Below, piece by piece: positions 27,708-34,465 of a DNA stretch of 64,000 bases. Within the stretch, counting starts at the first letter, position 1. Every line of letters starts with the position of its first letter. A model generated the notes under the pieces. That model made no database searches. It saw nothing but the letters and a program-made list of their open reading frames with translations, and had not been told where the DNA came from. This DNA comes from Rhodococcus oxybenzonivorans. Lineage in GTDB: Bacteria; Actinomycetota; Actinomycetes; Mycobacteriales; Mycobacteriaceae. The DNA lies in contig NZ_CP021354.1 of the NCBI RefSeq assembly GCF_003130705.1, positions 3,720,001-3,784,000 of the forward strand, in the 5' to 3' direction. A program made the translations under genes and the position numbers.

Positions 27708-28424
27708 TCACTCGAAGTAGTAGAGGTCGAAGCCGACGGCGCGGTCGGCTTCGAATCCGGGGTGTGGGGCGGTGACCGCCTCGACCTGGGCGCGCGCCTG
27801 TTTTCCCACGGGGATGTCGGACAGCGCTTCGAGATAGCGTGCATGCTCGGTGAGTGACAACACGGCTCGATCGACGGTGTCCGTGACGTCGACCGCATGA
27901 GTGGGTTGCATGGTGTTGACCGCGACCCAGCGCACGCCGCGCCACGGCGGCAGTCCCCTCTCCCCCAGTTCGGGGAAGATCCACTCGTTCGCGGCATCCG
28001 CTGCGGCATCGAGGACACTGCGTCCGAGGGCTCGATGGTCGGCACTGTTGGGCTGCCCGGGTCCCCAGGTACCGCCGAAGTGTGCGGTCACCACCATGTC
28101 GGGGCGATGACGCCGAATGGCCGCAGCGAGGTCGCGGCGCAGATCCAGACTCTCGACGAGCCGCCCGTCGGGGTAGCCGAGAAACTCCACTTGGGACACC
28201 CCCACGACGGCCGCCGAGCGACGTTCCTCCTCCTCGCGGATGGGACCCGATTCGCGAGGGTGCAGTCCCGCGATTCCGGCTTCGCCACTGGTCGCGAGCA
28301 CATATCGGATGTCCTTGCCCTGCGCGGTCCATCGGGCGATCGCCGCTGCCGCCCCGTATTCGATGTCATCGGGGTGGGCGACGACGACGAGCCCGCGATG
28401 CCAGTCCTCAGGTACCGGTTGCAT
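27708..28424 (-). CDS. PIG-L family deacetylase
   Basis: 238-residue zinc-dependent N-acetylglucosaminyl deacetylase-like enzyme, the superfamily of MshB and Mca (mycothiol pathway). Metal motif VVVAHPDDIEYGAAAAIARW near the N-terminus, the second ligand region MVVTAHFGGTWGPGQPNSADHRALGR and C-terminal GFEADRAVGFDLYYFE. It is shorter and diverged from MshB, so the substrate is uncertain. The ATG at 28424 follows GAGGTG. It lies after a small membrane protein gene, 16 nt downstream. Confidence 0.88.
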   Translation of the reverse strand: MQPVPEDWHRGLVVVAHPDDIEYGAAAAIARWTAQGKDIRYVLATSGEAGIAGLHPRESGPIREEEERRSAAVVGVSQVEFLGYPDGRLVESLDLRRDLAAAIRRHRPDMVVTAHFGGTWGPGQPNSADHRALGRSVLDAAADAANEWIFPELGERGLPPWRGVRWVAVNTMQPTHAVDVTDTVDRAVLSLTEHARYLEALSDIPVGKQARAQVEAVTAPHPGFEADRAVGFDLYYFE

Positions 28425-28440
28425 GGTTCGAGACTGCACC

Positions 28441-28617
28441 TCAGAGGCGTGTGATGTCAGACTTCTCGCCGGATCCGGACATCGCCTTGTACAGGAGGTA
28501 TGCCCCGAACACGACGGCACCGACGACAAGTACCCAGAACAGGCCCTCGATCAATGCACCGACGACGGCCAGCGCGATCCAGATCAGCACGATCGCGAGA
28601 ACGATTTTCCAGAACAT
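28441..28617 (-). CDS. 58-residue membrane protein
   Basis: Two predicted transmembrane helices, FWKIVLAIVLIWIALAVVGAL and FWVLVVGAVVFGAYLLY, and a short charged tail (GSGEKSDITRL). ATG at 28617 follows GGAGGAAG at ideal spacing, strong support for translation. It lies downstream of pspM-pspA-clgR in the same direction, although 205 nt separate it from pspM. A Psp-associated role is conceivable, by analogy with small membrane partners of PspA, but unproven. Confidence 0.75.
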   Translation of the reverse strand: MFWKIVLAIVLIWIALAVVGALIEGLFWVLVVGAVVFGAYLLYKAMSGSGEKSDITRL

Positions 28618-28821
28618 GACTTCCTCCACTCACATCTCCCCGATCGATTCCTGCGCGACATCCGATGGACCCCACTCGTCGGGTACGCACACCAGCCTGG
28701 CACGTAGCTGCCCGTAAAGCACCAGGTCATCGCAAAGATCAGGGAAAGTTCAGGGTTGTCCCCCACTCCCCCGAGCCCGGGCGGCGCCGGTCATGACGCC
28801 ATGGGAAAGACATGACAGAGC

Positions 28822-29652
28822 TCAGCGGTATCGGCGCACGATGTCGTCGATCTCGCCGAGCGCCGCGGCGAGGCCGGCCAGCTTTTCGGTAGCCGACACC
28901 AGCTCCGCACGTTCGGTAGCCAAGCCGCCCACCGCCCCGGACGCGCCGGGAACCGTGACTTCGGCGGCAGCAGCTACCAATTCCTCGAATTGATCGACGC
29001 CGTCGTCGAGTTGGGCGGCGGCGGACGCGATGGCCCGGTGGAGCGACGGCGCTGCTGCCCGGCTTCCGGCGGCGGCGCTCTCCATCTCCGCGATATCGAC
29101 GGCGACCGCGTGCAGAGCGGCCGCCGCGGACCGCGCTGTGCGGTGGGTCTCCTCGATGTCATCCGGACTGATCGCCGCCGAGCGACTGAGTACCCCCAGA
29201 ATTCCGTGGAGTGCGCGCTCGCTGTGCACGAGCCGCTCCATCGGCTCCCGGGCGGCCGAGGAGGGCGACGGAAGGGGCCGTCGGTCAGGGCGGCCCGGCG
29301 GCGGCACGACTGCGCCGAGCTTCCGGTAACGGTTCAGCGCCATCACGGCCGGCACCGCGAACACGACCGCGCCGCCGCCGGCCATCACCATCGACCATTC
29401 GGGAGCAGCGGCGAGGGCGAGGCCCGCAGCACCGGTCGCCGAGGATCCGGACATGATGCCGTAGCGCTGCGCCCACCGGCGAGCGCGTCGCTTCTTCCGT
29501 AACAGGCGTTCGCGCGGATCACGCCAGCGCTGAGCAGCCTCGACGACCGACTCACCGGCGTCCCGCAAGGCGCCCTGCACTCCAACGAGGCCGGATACGA
29601 CAGTGGCCGACCGGACGACACGTCCGGGTCGGCCACCTCGGGTGGTACTCAT
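28822..29652 (-). CDS. pspM: Psp envelope-stress membrane protein PspM
   Basis: 276 residues, matching Rv2743c (PspM) by position after pspA. A basic N-terminal region (RERLLRKKRRARRWAQRYG) precedes two hydrophobic helices, GSSATGAAGLALAAA and MVMAGGGAVVFAVPAVMAL. A long Ala-rich helical C-terminus follows (LHRAIASAAAQLDDGVDQFEEL). In mycobacteria this protein recruits or tethers PspA at the membrane. The start lies 16 nt downstream of the pspA stop, indicating an operon. Confidence 0.85.
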   Translation of the reverse strand: MSTTRGGRPGRVVRSATVVSGLVGVQGALRDAGESVVEAAQRWRDPRERLLRKKRRARRWAQRYGIMSGSSATGAAGLALAAAPEWSMVMAGGGAVVFAVPAVMALNRYRKLGAVVPPPGRPDRRPLPSPSSAAREPMERLVHSERALHGILGVLSRSAAISPDDIEETHRTARSAAAALHAVAVDIAEMESAAAGSRAAAPSLHRAIASAAAQLDDGVDQFEELVAAAAEVTVPGASGAVGGLATERAELVSATEKLAGLAAALGEIDDIVRRYR

Positions 29653-29668
29653 GGGGATCAGTGTTCGG

Positions 29669-30487
29669 CTACTGACCCGCAGTGCCGGTCTGGCCCGCGG
29701 CGGGAGGCTGCTGGTTGGCGGCTGGGGTAGCCGGGGCGGCGGTCCCACCGGAAGGGAGCGCATCACCCTTCATCGACGCGCGGATCTGCTCGAGGCGGCT
29801 GTGGCCTGCCATCTGGATGCTGGCCTGCTGCACTTCCATCATGCGACCGGAGACCGAGTTCTGGGCGAGTTCGGCGGAGCCCAGTGCGTCGGCGTAGCGG
29901 CGTTCGATCTTGTCGCGCACGGCGTCGAGGCTGGGTGTATTGCCGGGCGCGGACAGCGTGCTGTCCATCGAACGCAGCGACTCGCTGACCCGCTCCTGCA
30001 TCTTCGCCTGCTCGAGCTGACTGAGCAGCTTGGTGCGTTCCGCAACCTTGGACTGCAGTGCCATCGCGTTCTGCTCCACGGCCTTCTTTGCCTGCGCGGC
30101 GGCCTGGAGAGACTGATCGTGCAAAGCTTTGAGGTCTTCGACGCCCTGCTCTGCTGTCACCAGCTGAGCAGCGAAGGCCTCGGCGGCGTTGGTGTACTGG
30201 ATCGCCTTCTCGGTGTCACCGGCAGCTTGCGCCTGATCAGCCAGGTTGACGGCCTGCCGGGCATTGGCGTTCAGCTTCTCGACCTCGTCGAGCTGACGGC
30301 TCAGCTTCATCTCGAGCTGGCGCTGGTTGCCGATGACAGACGCGGCCTGCTGTGAAAGGGCCTGGTGCTGACGCTGCGCATCCTCGATCGCCTGCTGAAT
30401 CTGAACCTTGGGGTCAGCCTTCTCATCGATCTTGGAATTGAAGAGCGCCATCAGGTACTTCCATCCCTTGACGAAAGGATTAGCCAT
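29669..30487 (-). CDS. pspA: Phage-shock protein A (membrane-stress effector)
   Basis: 272-residue PspA/IM30/ESCRT-III-like coiled-coil protein that binds stressed inner membrane. It opens [26 protein letters not shown] and has [26 protein letters not shown], continuing as long coiled coil to about residue 245. The C-terminal ~30 residues are a Gly/Pro/Ala/Gln tail ([17 protein letters not shown]) not part of the core fold. Corresponds to Rv2744c (35-kDa antigen). Placed between clgR and pspM, as in mycobacteria. Confidence 0.95.
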   Translation of the reverse strand: MANPFVKGWKYLMALFNSKIDEKADPKVQIQQAIEDAQRQHQALSQQAASVIGNQRQLEMKLSRQLDEVEKLNANARQAVNLADQAQAAGDTEKAIQYTNAAEAFAAQLVTAEQGVEDLKALHDQSLQAAAQAKKAVEQNAMALQSKVAERTKLLSQLEQAKMQERVSESLRSMDSTLSAPGNTPSLDAVRDKIERRYADALGSAELAQNSVSGRMMEVQQASIQMAGHSRLEQIRASMKGDALPSGGTAAPATPAANQQPPAAGQTGTAGQ

Positions 30488-30520
30488 GGGTTTGATCCTG
30501 CCTCCATCTGTTGCGCCGCG

Positions 30521-30544
30521 CGATGCGCGACCCGATGCGCGACC
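30521..30544. repeat. 12-bp perfect tandem repeat between clgR and pspA
   Basis: CGATGCGCGACC occurs twice in direct succession (30521-30532, 30533-30544) in the 155-nt gap upstream of pspA. The GC-rich element may be a regulator-binding site such as for ClgR, or a slippage product; nothing decides between these. Confidence 0.6.
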
Positions 30545-30642
30545 GTCACGCACCGGAACAAGGGCTGCGCCCCGACTGCCTGTCTGACCACCGAAGACGA
30601 GATCGGCGTTACGTGAAATCTATCGGTTCGGCGGGCGCGGTG

Positions 30643-31005
30643 CTACGCAGCAGCGAGTGCCTGCGCCGTCGGCGCGGGAATCACGACCCTCGTGTCGCGG
30701 GCGATGGTCGTCGAACCGGCCCGTGCGGACACCTCGGCCGAAGCTCCGTCAGCGGTACGCCCGGCCGACGATCGGTCGGACAGCGACTCGCTGACGTCGA
30801 CGAGGACATCGGAGAGTGGAACCTCCAACGCATCGCAGATCGCCGCCAGAAGCTCGCTCGAGGCCTCTTTACGCCCCCGCTCGACCTCGGACAGGTACCC
30901 GAGGCTCACTCGCGCACTGTTCGACACCTCACGCAGGGTCCGGCTCTGCGAAACGCGCGTGCGCCGAAGACTGTCACCGATTGCCTCACGCAATAGCAGC
31001 GCCAT
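30643..31005 (-). CDS. clgR: Transcriptional activator ClgR
   Basis: 120-residue Xre-type regulator of Clp protease, chaperone and psp genes. The helix-turn-helix spans [39 protein letters not shown]. The protein ends ALAAA, resembling the ssrA-type LAA degron; ClgR homologues are known ClpP substrates, so turnover sets its level. The ATG at 31005 has AAGGAGGAG upstream, and a SigE-type promoter lies at 31044-31070. First gene of clgR-pspA-pspM. Confidence 0.95.
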   Translation of the reverse strand: MALLLREAIGDSLRRTRVSQSRTLREVSNSARVSLGYLSEVERGRKEASSELLAAICDALEVPLSDVLVDVSESLSDRSSAGRTADGASAEVSARAGSTTIARDTRVVIPAPTAQALAAA

Positions 31006-31043
31006 CTCGCTCCTCCTTCATCCGTCACCTGTCTCGCCTACTC

Positions 31044-31070
31044 AACGCGCGAACAGGACCGATTGGTTCC
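31044..31070 (-). promoter_or_regulatory. SigE-type promoter of clgR-psp operon
   Basis: Minus strand GGAACC (31070-31065), 18 nt, GTT (31046-31044) matches the mycobacterial SigE consensus GGAAC-N18/19-GTT. It lies just downstream of cinA and 38 nt before clgR. SigE control of clgR-pspA is established in mycobacteria. Confidence 0.7.
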
Positions 31071-31075
31071 CGACC

Positions 31076-31576
31076 TTAGCCTGCGGATGTTTCCTGCACG
31101 CGATCGAGGAGTTCCGACACGGCCGCAGAAACCGCAGATTTACGGATTCCCCATCTGTCGCCCGCCAATCGCAGTTCGAGCACCGAGTGCCCACCGGCAC
31201 CGGAGATCCCCAGGAATACCGTGCCTACGGGGTGCCCGTCCTGCGTGTCCGGGCCCGCGACACCGGTCAGGCCGATCCCCCAATCGGCGGTGCAGCGCAC
31301 ACGTGCAGCCTCGGCAAGTCCAGCAGCGGTGGACGCCGAAACGGGTCCGTCCACGGCCAGCGAGACGGGATCCACGCCTGCAAGGGTCTCCTTCAGATTT
31401 GTCGCATAGACGACGAGGCCGCCGCGGAGGATCTTGCTGGCGCCCGGGACGCCCGCGATGGTCGCCGCGAGAAGTCCCGCCGTCAGTGATTCCGCAGTCG
31501 CGACCGTCTCACCGCGCCGGGTCAGCAGATCCACCAGTTCGCCCACGCGGGTGCCCGGGGTCAACGGGTCGGTCAT
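31076..31576 (-). CDS. CinA C-terminal domain protein (nicotinamide-nucleotide amidase type)
   Basis: 166-residue single-domain CinA/PncC-like amidohydrolase. Typical motifs are VATAESLTAGLLAATIAGVPGAS, RGGLVVYATNLKETLAGV and GIGLTGVAGPDTQDGHPVGTVFLGI. Family members deamidate nicotinamide mononucleotide in NAD salvage. The competence/damage part of long CinA proteins is absent, the usual short form. Its ATG overlaps the pgsA stop (ATGA at 31573-31576), so the two are co-translated. Confidence 0.9.
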   Translation of the reverse strand: MTDPLTPGTRVGELVDLLTRRGETVATAESLTAGLLAATIAGVPGASKILRGGLVVYATNLKETLAGVDPVSLAVDGPVSASTAAGLAEAARVRCTADWGIGLTGVAGPDTQDGHPVGTVFLGISGAGGHSVLELRLAGDRWGIRKSAVSAAVSELLDRVQETSAG

Positions 31577-32235
31577 GCGCCGGTACCCGCCCTCATCTCG
31601 ACTCGGTGGACCCCGGCACGTAGACGAACGGCCTGGACGACATAGTCGAGCCCGGTGATCACCGTCAGCGCCACGGCAGCGCCCATGAGTACCCAGCCGG
31701 CGACATCGAAGGCGTCGGGAAGGGGCAAGAGGTAGAAACCGATCGCGATCGTCTGCACGAGTGTCTTGAGCTTTCCTCCCCTGCCTGCCGGAATGACGGC
31801 GTGGCGCAACACGGCGAACCGCAGCAGGGTGATGCCCAGTTCACGTACCGCGATGACGACCGTCACCCACCAGGGCAGATCGCCCAGCACGGAGAGACCG
31901 ACCAGTGCGGCACCGATCAGCGCCTTGTCTGCGATCGGATCGGCGAGCTTGCCGAAATCGGTGACCAATCCGTATTTGCGGGCCAGCTGACCGTCGATCC
32001 GGTCCGTGATGGCCGCCACCGCGAACACGCCTGTCGCCACCAGCCGCCACACCAGCTCGTGACCGTCGCCGATCAGCAGTACGACCAGGAAGACCGGCAC
32101 CAGCAAGATCCGCAGGATCGTCAGAATGTTGGCGATGTTGAGTAGTGGCACCTGCGTCTCACTCGCCGGCTCGACAGCGGGGTTCGCAGCCGTCGGGTCA
32201 TCTGCCGCAGGCCGATCCTCACGCTGCGTACTCAT
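31573..32235 (-). CDS. pgsA: CDP-alcohol phosphatidyltransferase (phosphatidylglycerophosphate synthase)
   Basis: 220-residue integral membrane enzyme of phospholipid synthesis. The catalytic CDP-OH-P motif D-x2-D-G-x2-A-R-x8-G-x3-D-x3-D is complete in ITDRIDGQLARKYG ... DFGKLADPIADK. About five to six membrane helices follow NIANILTILRILLVPVFLVV. The product is most likely phosphatidylglycerophosphate, as for pgsA3-type genes beside clgR in mycobacteria (Rv2746c). Start ATG at 32235; an in-frame codon two earlier is possible. Confidence 0.92.
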   Translation of the reverse strand: MSTQREDRPAADDPTAANPAVEPASETQVPLLNIANILTILRILLVPVFLVVLLIGDGHELVWRLVATGVFAVAAITDRIDGQLARKYGLVTDFGKLADPIADKALIGAALVGLSVLGDLPWWVTVVIAVRELGITLLRFAVLRHAVIPAGRGGKLKTLVQTIAIGFYLLPLPDAFDVAGWVLMGAAVALTVITGLDYVVQAVRLRAGVHRVEMRAGTGA

Positions 32236-32352
32236 CGGCACACCACGGCGTCGAACTGCGCCCCTGGATGTCCTGGGGATCGGGGAGAAGTCAGACGCGG
32301 TACCGGCACGTGCCTAAGAATATCGGTAGGGCTGTTGGCTAATGTTCACGCC

Positions 32353-32877
32353 ATGACATCTCGGACGCCGAACACCGCCGACAATCAGCTGATCGTGCGG
32401 CGAGCACGAACCTCCGACGTGCCCGAGATCAAGCGTCTGATCGACATCTACGCCGGCAAGATTCTGCTCGAAAAGAACCTCGTCACTCTGTACGAATCCA
32501 TCCAGGAGTTCTGGGTCGCCGAGCGGGACGACGCTGTAATCGGTTGCGGCGCAATGCACGTCCTGTGGGCCGACCTGGGCGAGGTGCGCACCATCGCAGT
32601 CGATCCGCAGGCGAAGGGCCGGGGCGCGGGCCACCAGGTGGTCGCAAAACTGATCGAGGTCGCGCGCGAACTCGAGCTCGAACGACTCTTCGTGCTCACC
32701 TTCGAGGTCGACTTCTTCGCCAAACACGGGTTCGTGGAGATCGACGGCACACCCGTCACCGCGGAGGTGTACGCCGAAATGTGCCGTTCGTACGACACCG
32801 GTGTCGCCGAGTTCCTCGACCTCAGCTATGTCAAGCCCAACACCCTCGGGAACACCCGGATGCTCCTCACACTCTGA
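32353..32877 (+). CDS. argA: GNAT acetyltransferase, ArgA-type (L-glutamate N-acetyltransferase)
   Basis: 174-residue GNAT protein, same length and position as Rv2747, shown to acetylate L-glutamate/glutamine at the start of arginine synthesis. Acetyl-CoA motif VRTIAVDPQAKGRGAGHQVVAKLIEVA and LFVLTFEVDFFAKHGFVEID are present. There is no kinase-like domain, unlike classical ArgA. Start ATG at 32353; TAATGT (32340-32345) lies 7 nt upstream, so leaderless. Function rests on orthology by position. Confidence 0.85.
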   Translation: MTSRTPNTADNQLIVRRARTSDVPEIKRLIDIYAGKILLEKNLVTLYESIQEFWVAERDDAVIGCGAMHVLWADLGEVRTIAVDPQAKGRGAGHQVVAKLIEVARELELERLFVLTFEVDFFAKHGFVEIDGTPVTAEVYAEMCRSYDTGVAEFLDLSYVKPNTLGNTRMLLTL

Positions 32878-32948
32878 CGAATCCCGGCATCCGGGACGAA
32901 ATCGGCCCAGCCGTGAGTGAATTTTCCATATCTACAGAGAGCGAAAAC

Positions 32949-33233
32949 ATGTCACTGTTCGTAGTGGAGTACACCTATTCGGACGAGACCGCGGCCGGCC
33001 GCGACGAACACCGTGCCGCCCACCGGGCCTGGCTCGGTGACCTCGTCGAGCGCAAGACCGTACTGTCTTCGGGTCCGTTCGCCGACGGCAGTGGTGCCTT
33101 CATCATCGTCGACGCCGCCGACGCCGAGACCGTGGAGTTGCTGTTCACCCACGACCCGTTTGCCGTCCACAACCTGGTGACGGCGTCCCGGATCGTGGAG
33201 TGGATCCCGGTACTCGGCGAGTTCAGTCTCTGA
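32949..33233 (+). CDS. YCII-related protein
   Basis: 94-residue dimeric alpha-beta barrel protein of the YciI family: opens MSLFVVEYTY, then HRAAHRAWLGDLVERKTVLSSGPFADGSGAFIIVDA and FTHDPFAVHNLVTASRIVEW. The conserved His (HRAWL) and Asp (HDPF) of YciI enzymes are present. A distant cousin of the DGPF protein in this window. Substrate unknown. It follows argA by 71 nt and may be co-transcribed. Confidence 0.88.
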   Translation: MSLFVVEYTYSDETAAGRDEHRAAHRAWLGDLVERKTVLSSGPFADGSGAFIIVDAADAETVELLFTHDPFAVHNLVTASRIVEWIPVLGEFSL

Positions 33234-33274
33234 CCCGCCGAGTACCGGCCCCACCGGCGTTCCGCGAGTGAACG

Positions 33275-34258
33275 CTACGTGACGGAGCTCATGTTCCGCG
33301 TCTTGAGGAGGCTGGCCACGGTCGTGACGGCCAGCACCCCGACTATGACGGCGAGGGACATGCCCGTCGAGATCTCGGGGACCGCGACGTGTTCCCCGCC
33401 GTTGACGAAGCCCAGCGTGTTCTCGTGGAGCGCGTGCAACACGAGCTTGACACCGATGAACGCCAGAATGATCGACAGTCCATAGGACAGGTACACGAGC
33501 CGGTCGAGCAGCCCACCGATCAGGAAGTACAGCTGGCGCAGTCCCATGAGCGCGAACGCGTTGGCGGTGAAGACCAGGTACGGCTCCTGAGTGAGGCCGT
33601 AGATCGCCGGAATCGAGTCGAGGGCGAACAGCACGTCGGTGAAGCCGATGGCGACGAGTGCCAGAAGCAGCGGTGTGACCACGCGCTTGCCGTTGATCCT
33701 GGTGACGAGCTTGTCGCCGTCGTAGGAATCCGTGGTGGGAAGAACCTTCTTCACCAGGGTGACGATCTTGCTGTCGCGTTCCTCCTCGACCTCTTTCTCG
33801 TGCCCGTGGTCCCGGACCAGCGTGTACGCGGTGTAGATGAGGAACGCGCCGAACAGGTAGAACACCCAGCTGTAAGTGTTGATGGCCGCCGCGCCGACGG
33901 CAATGAAGATGCCGCGCATCACCAACGCCATGACGATACCGATCAGAAGTACCTTCTGCTGGAACTCCCGCGGCACGGAGAACGTCGCCATGATGATCAC
34001 GAAGACGAAGAGGTTGTCGACCGACAGCGCTTTCTCGGTGACGTAACCCGCGAAGTATTCCCCGCCGTACTGGCTGCCCCAGAGCCACATCACGATCAAT
34101 CCGAACAGGATCGCGATGGCGATGTACACCGTCGACCAGAAGGCCGACTCCCGGAAGCTCGGGGCGTGCGGGGTGCGCACGTGGGCGAAGAAGTCGAAGA
34201 CGAACAGTCCGAGAATCACCACACAGGTGATGACCCAGACCAGCGGCGAGACATGCAT
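33275..34258 (-). CDS. TerC/Alx-family integral membrane protein (probable manganese exporter)
   Basis: 327 residues, about nine membrane helices. Diagnostic TerC motifs are GQ-like LWGSQYGGEYFAGYVTEKALSVDNLFVFVIIM with acidic intramembrane residues, and IGFTDVLFALDSIPAIYGLTQEPYLVFTANAFALMGLRQLYFL. A charged cytoplasmic loop (HGHEKEVEEERDSKIV) separates two halves. TerC/Alx proteins are linked to Mn2+ efflux; the yybP-ykoY-type riboswitch immediately upstream (34293-34404) strongly supports that. ATG at 34258 follows GGAGG at 34272-34268, part of a switchable hairpin. Confidence 0.93.
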   Translation of the reverse strand: MHVSPLVWVITCVVILGLFVFDFFAHVRTPHAPSFRESAFWSTVYIAIAILFGLIVMWLWGSQYGGEYFAGYVTEKALSVDNLFVFVIIMATFSVPREFQQKVLLIGIVMALVMRGIFIAVGAAAINTYSWVFYLFGAFLIYTAYTLVRDHGHEKEVEEERDSKIVTLVKKVLPTTDSYDGDKLVTRINGKRVVTPLLLALVAIGFTDVLFALDSIPAIYGLTQEPYLVFTANAFALMGLRQLYFLIGGLLDRLVYLSYGLSIILAFIGVKLVLHALHENTLGFVNGGEHVAVPEISTGMSLAVIVGVLAVTTVASLLKTRNMSSVT

Positions 34259-34265
34259 GTAGACA

Positions 34266-34299
34266 GACCTCCGGTAGACCTCGTTGGGTACCGGAGGTC
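34266..34299 (-). promoter_or_regulatory. Expression platform hairpin covering the terC ribosome binding site
   Basis: Perfect 11-bp inverted repeat: GACCTCCGGTA (34299-34289) and TACCGGAGGTC (34276-34266) with a 12-nt loop. The second arm contains the GGAGG Shine-Dalgarno of terC; the first contains the CCTCC (34297-34293) that is also the 3' strand of riboswitch stem P1. The two pairings are mutually exclusive, a ready translational ON switch. Confidence 0.8.
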
Positions 34300-34404
34300 T
34301 CTCCCGCCGAGTCGGACCGAGGTCCGACCGACTGGCAGCCCCGGATCGGCAATGGTGCCGATCGTGCTGACGATGCTGCCACAGAGGTGGGGATACTCCC
34401 CTCC
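34293..34404 (-). ncRNA. yybP-ykoY (manganese) riboswitch aptamer
   Basis: The 112-nt leader begins GGAGGGGAGTA and ends GGGAGAGACCTCC. P1 forms from GGAGG (34404-34400) with CCTCC (34297-34293), leaving the conserved GGAGTA and GAGA loops that bind the metal in this class. Inside, GGCAGC pairs with GCTGCC, enclosing a GATCGGCA/TGCCGATC hairpin; a further GGACC/GGTCC hairpin forms the second helical leg. The gene controlled is a TerC-family exporter, a classic target. A covariance search was not possible here. Confidence 0.8.
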
Positions 34405-34465
34405 AAGTCGCTGACCATTCAACCACATCGCGCCGGAATCGCACATTTCGGACACTGCGTCCGCA

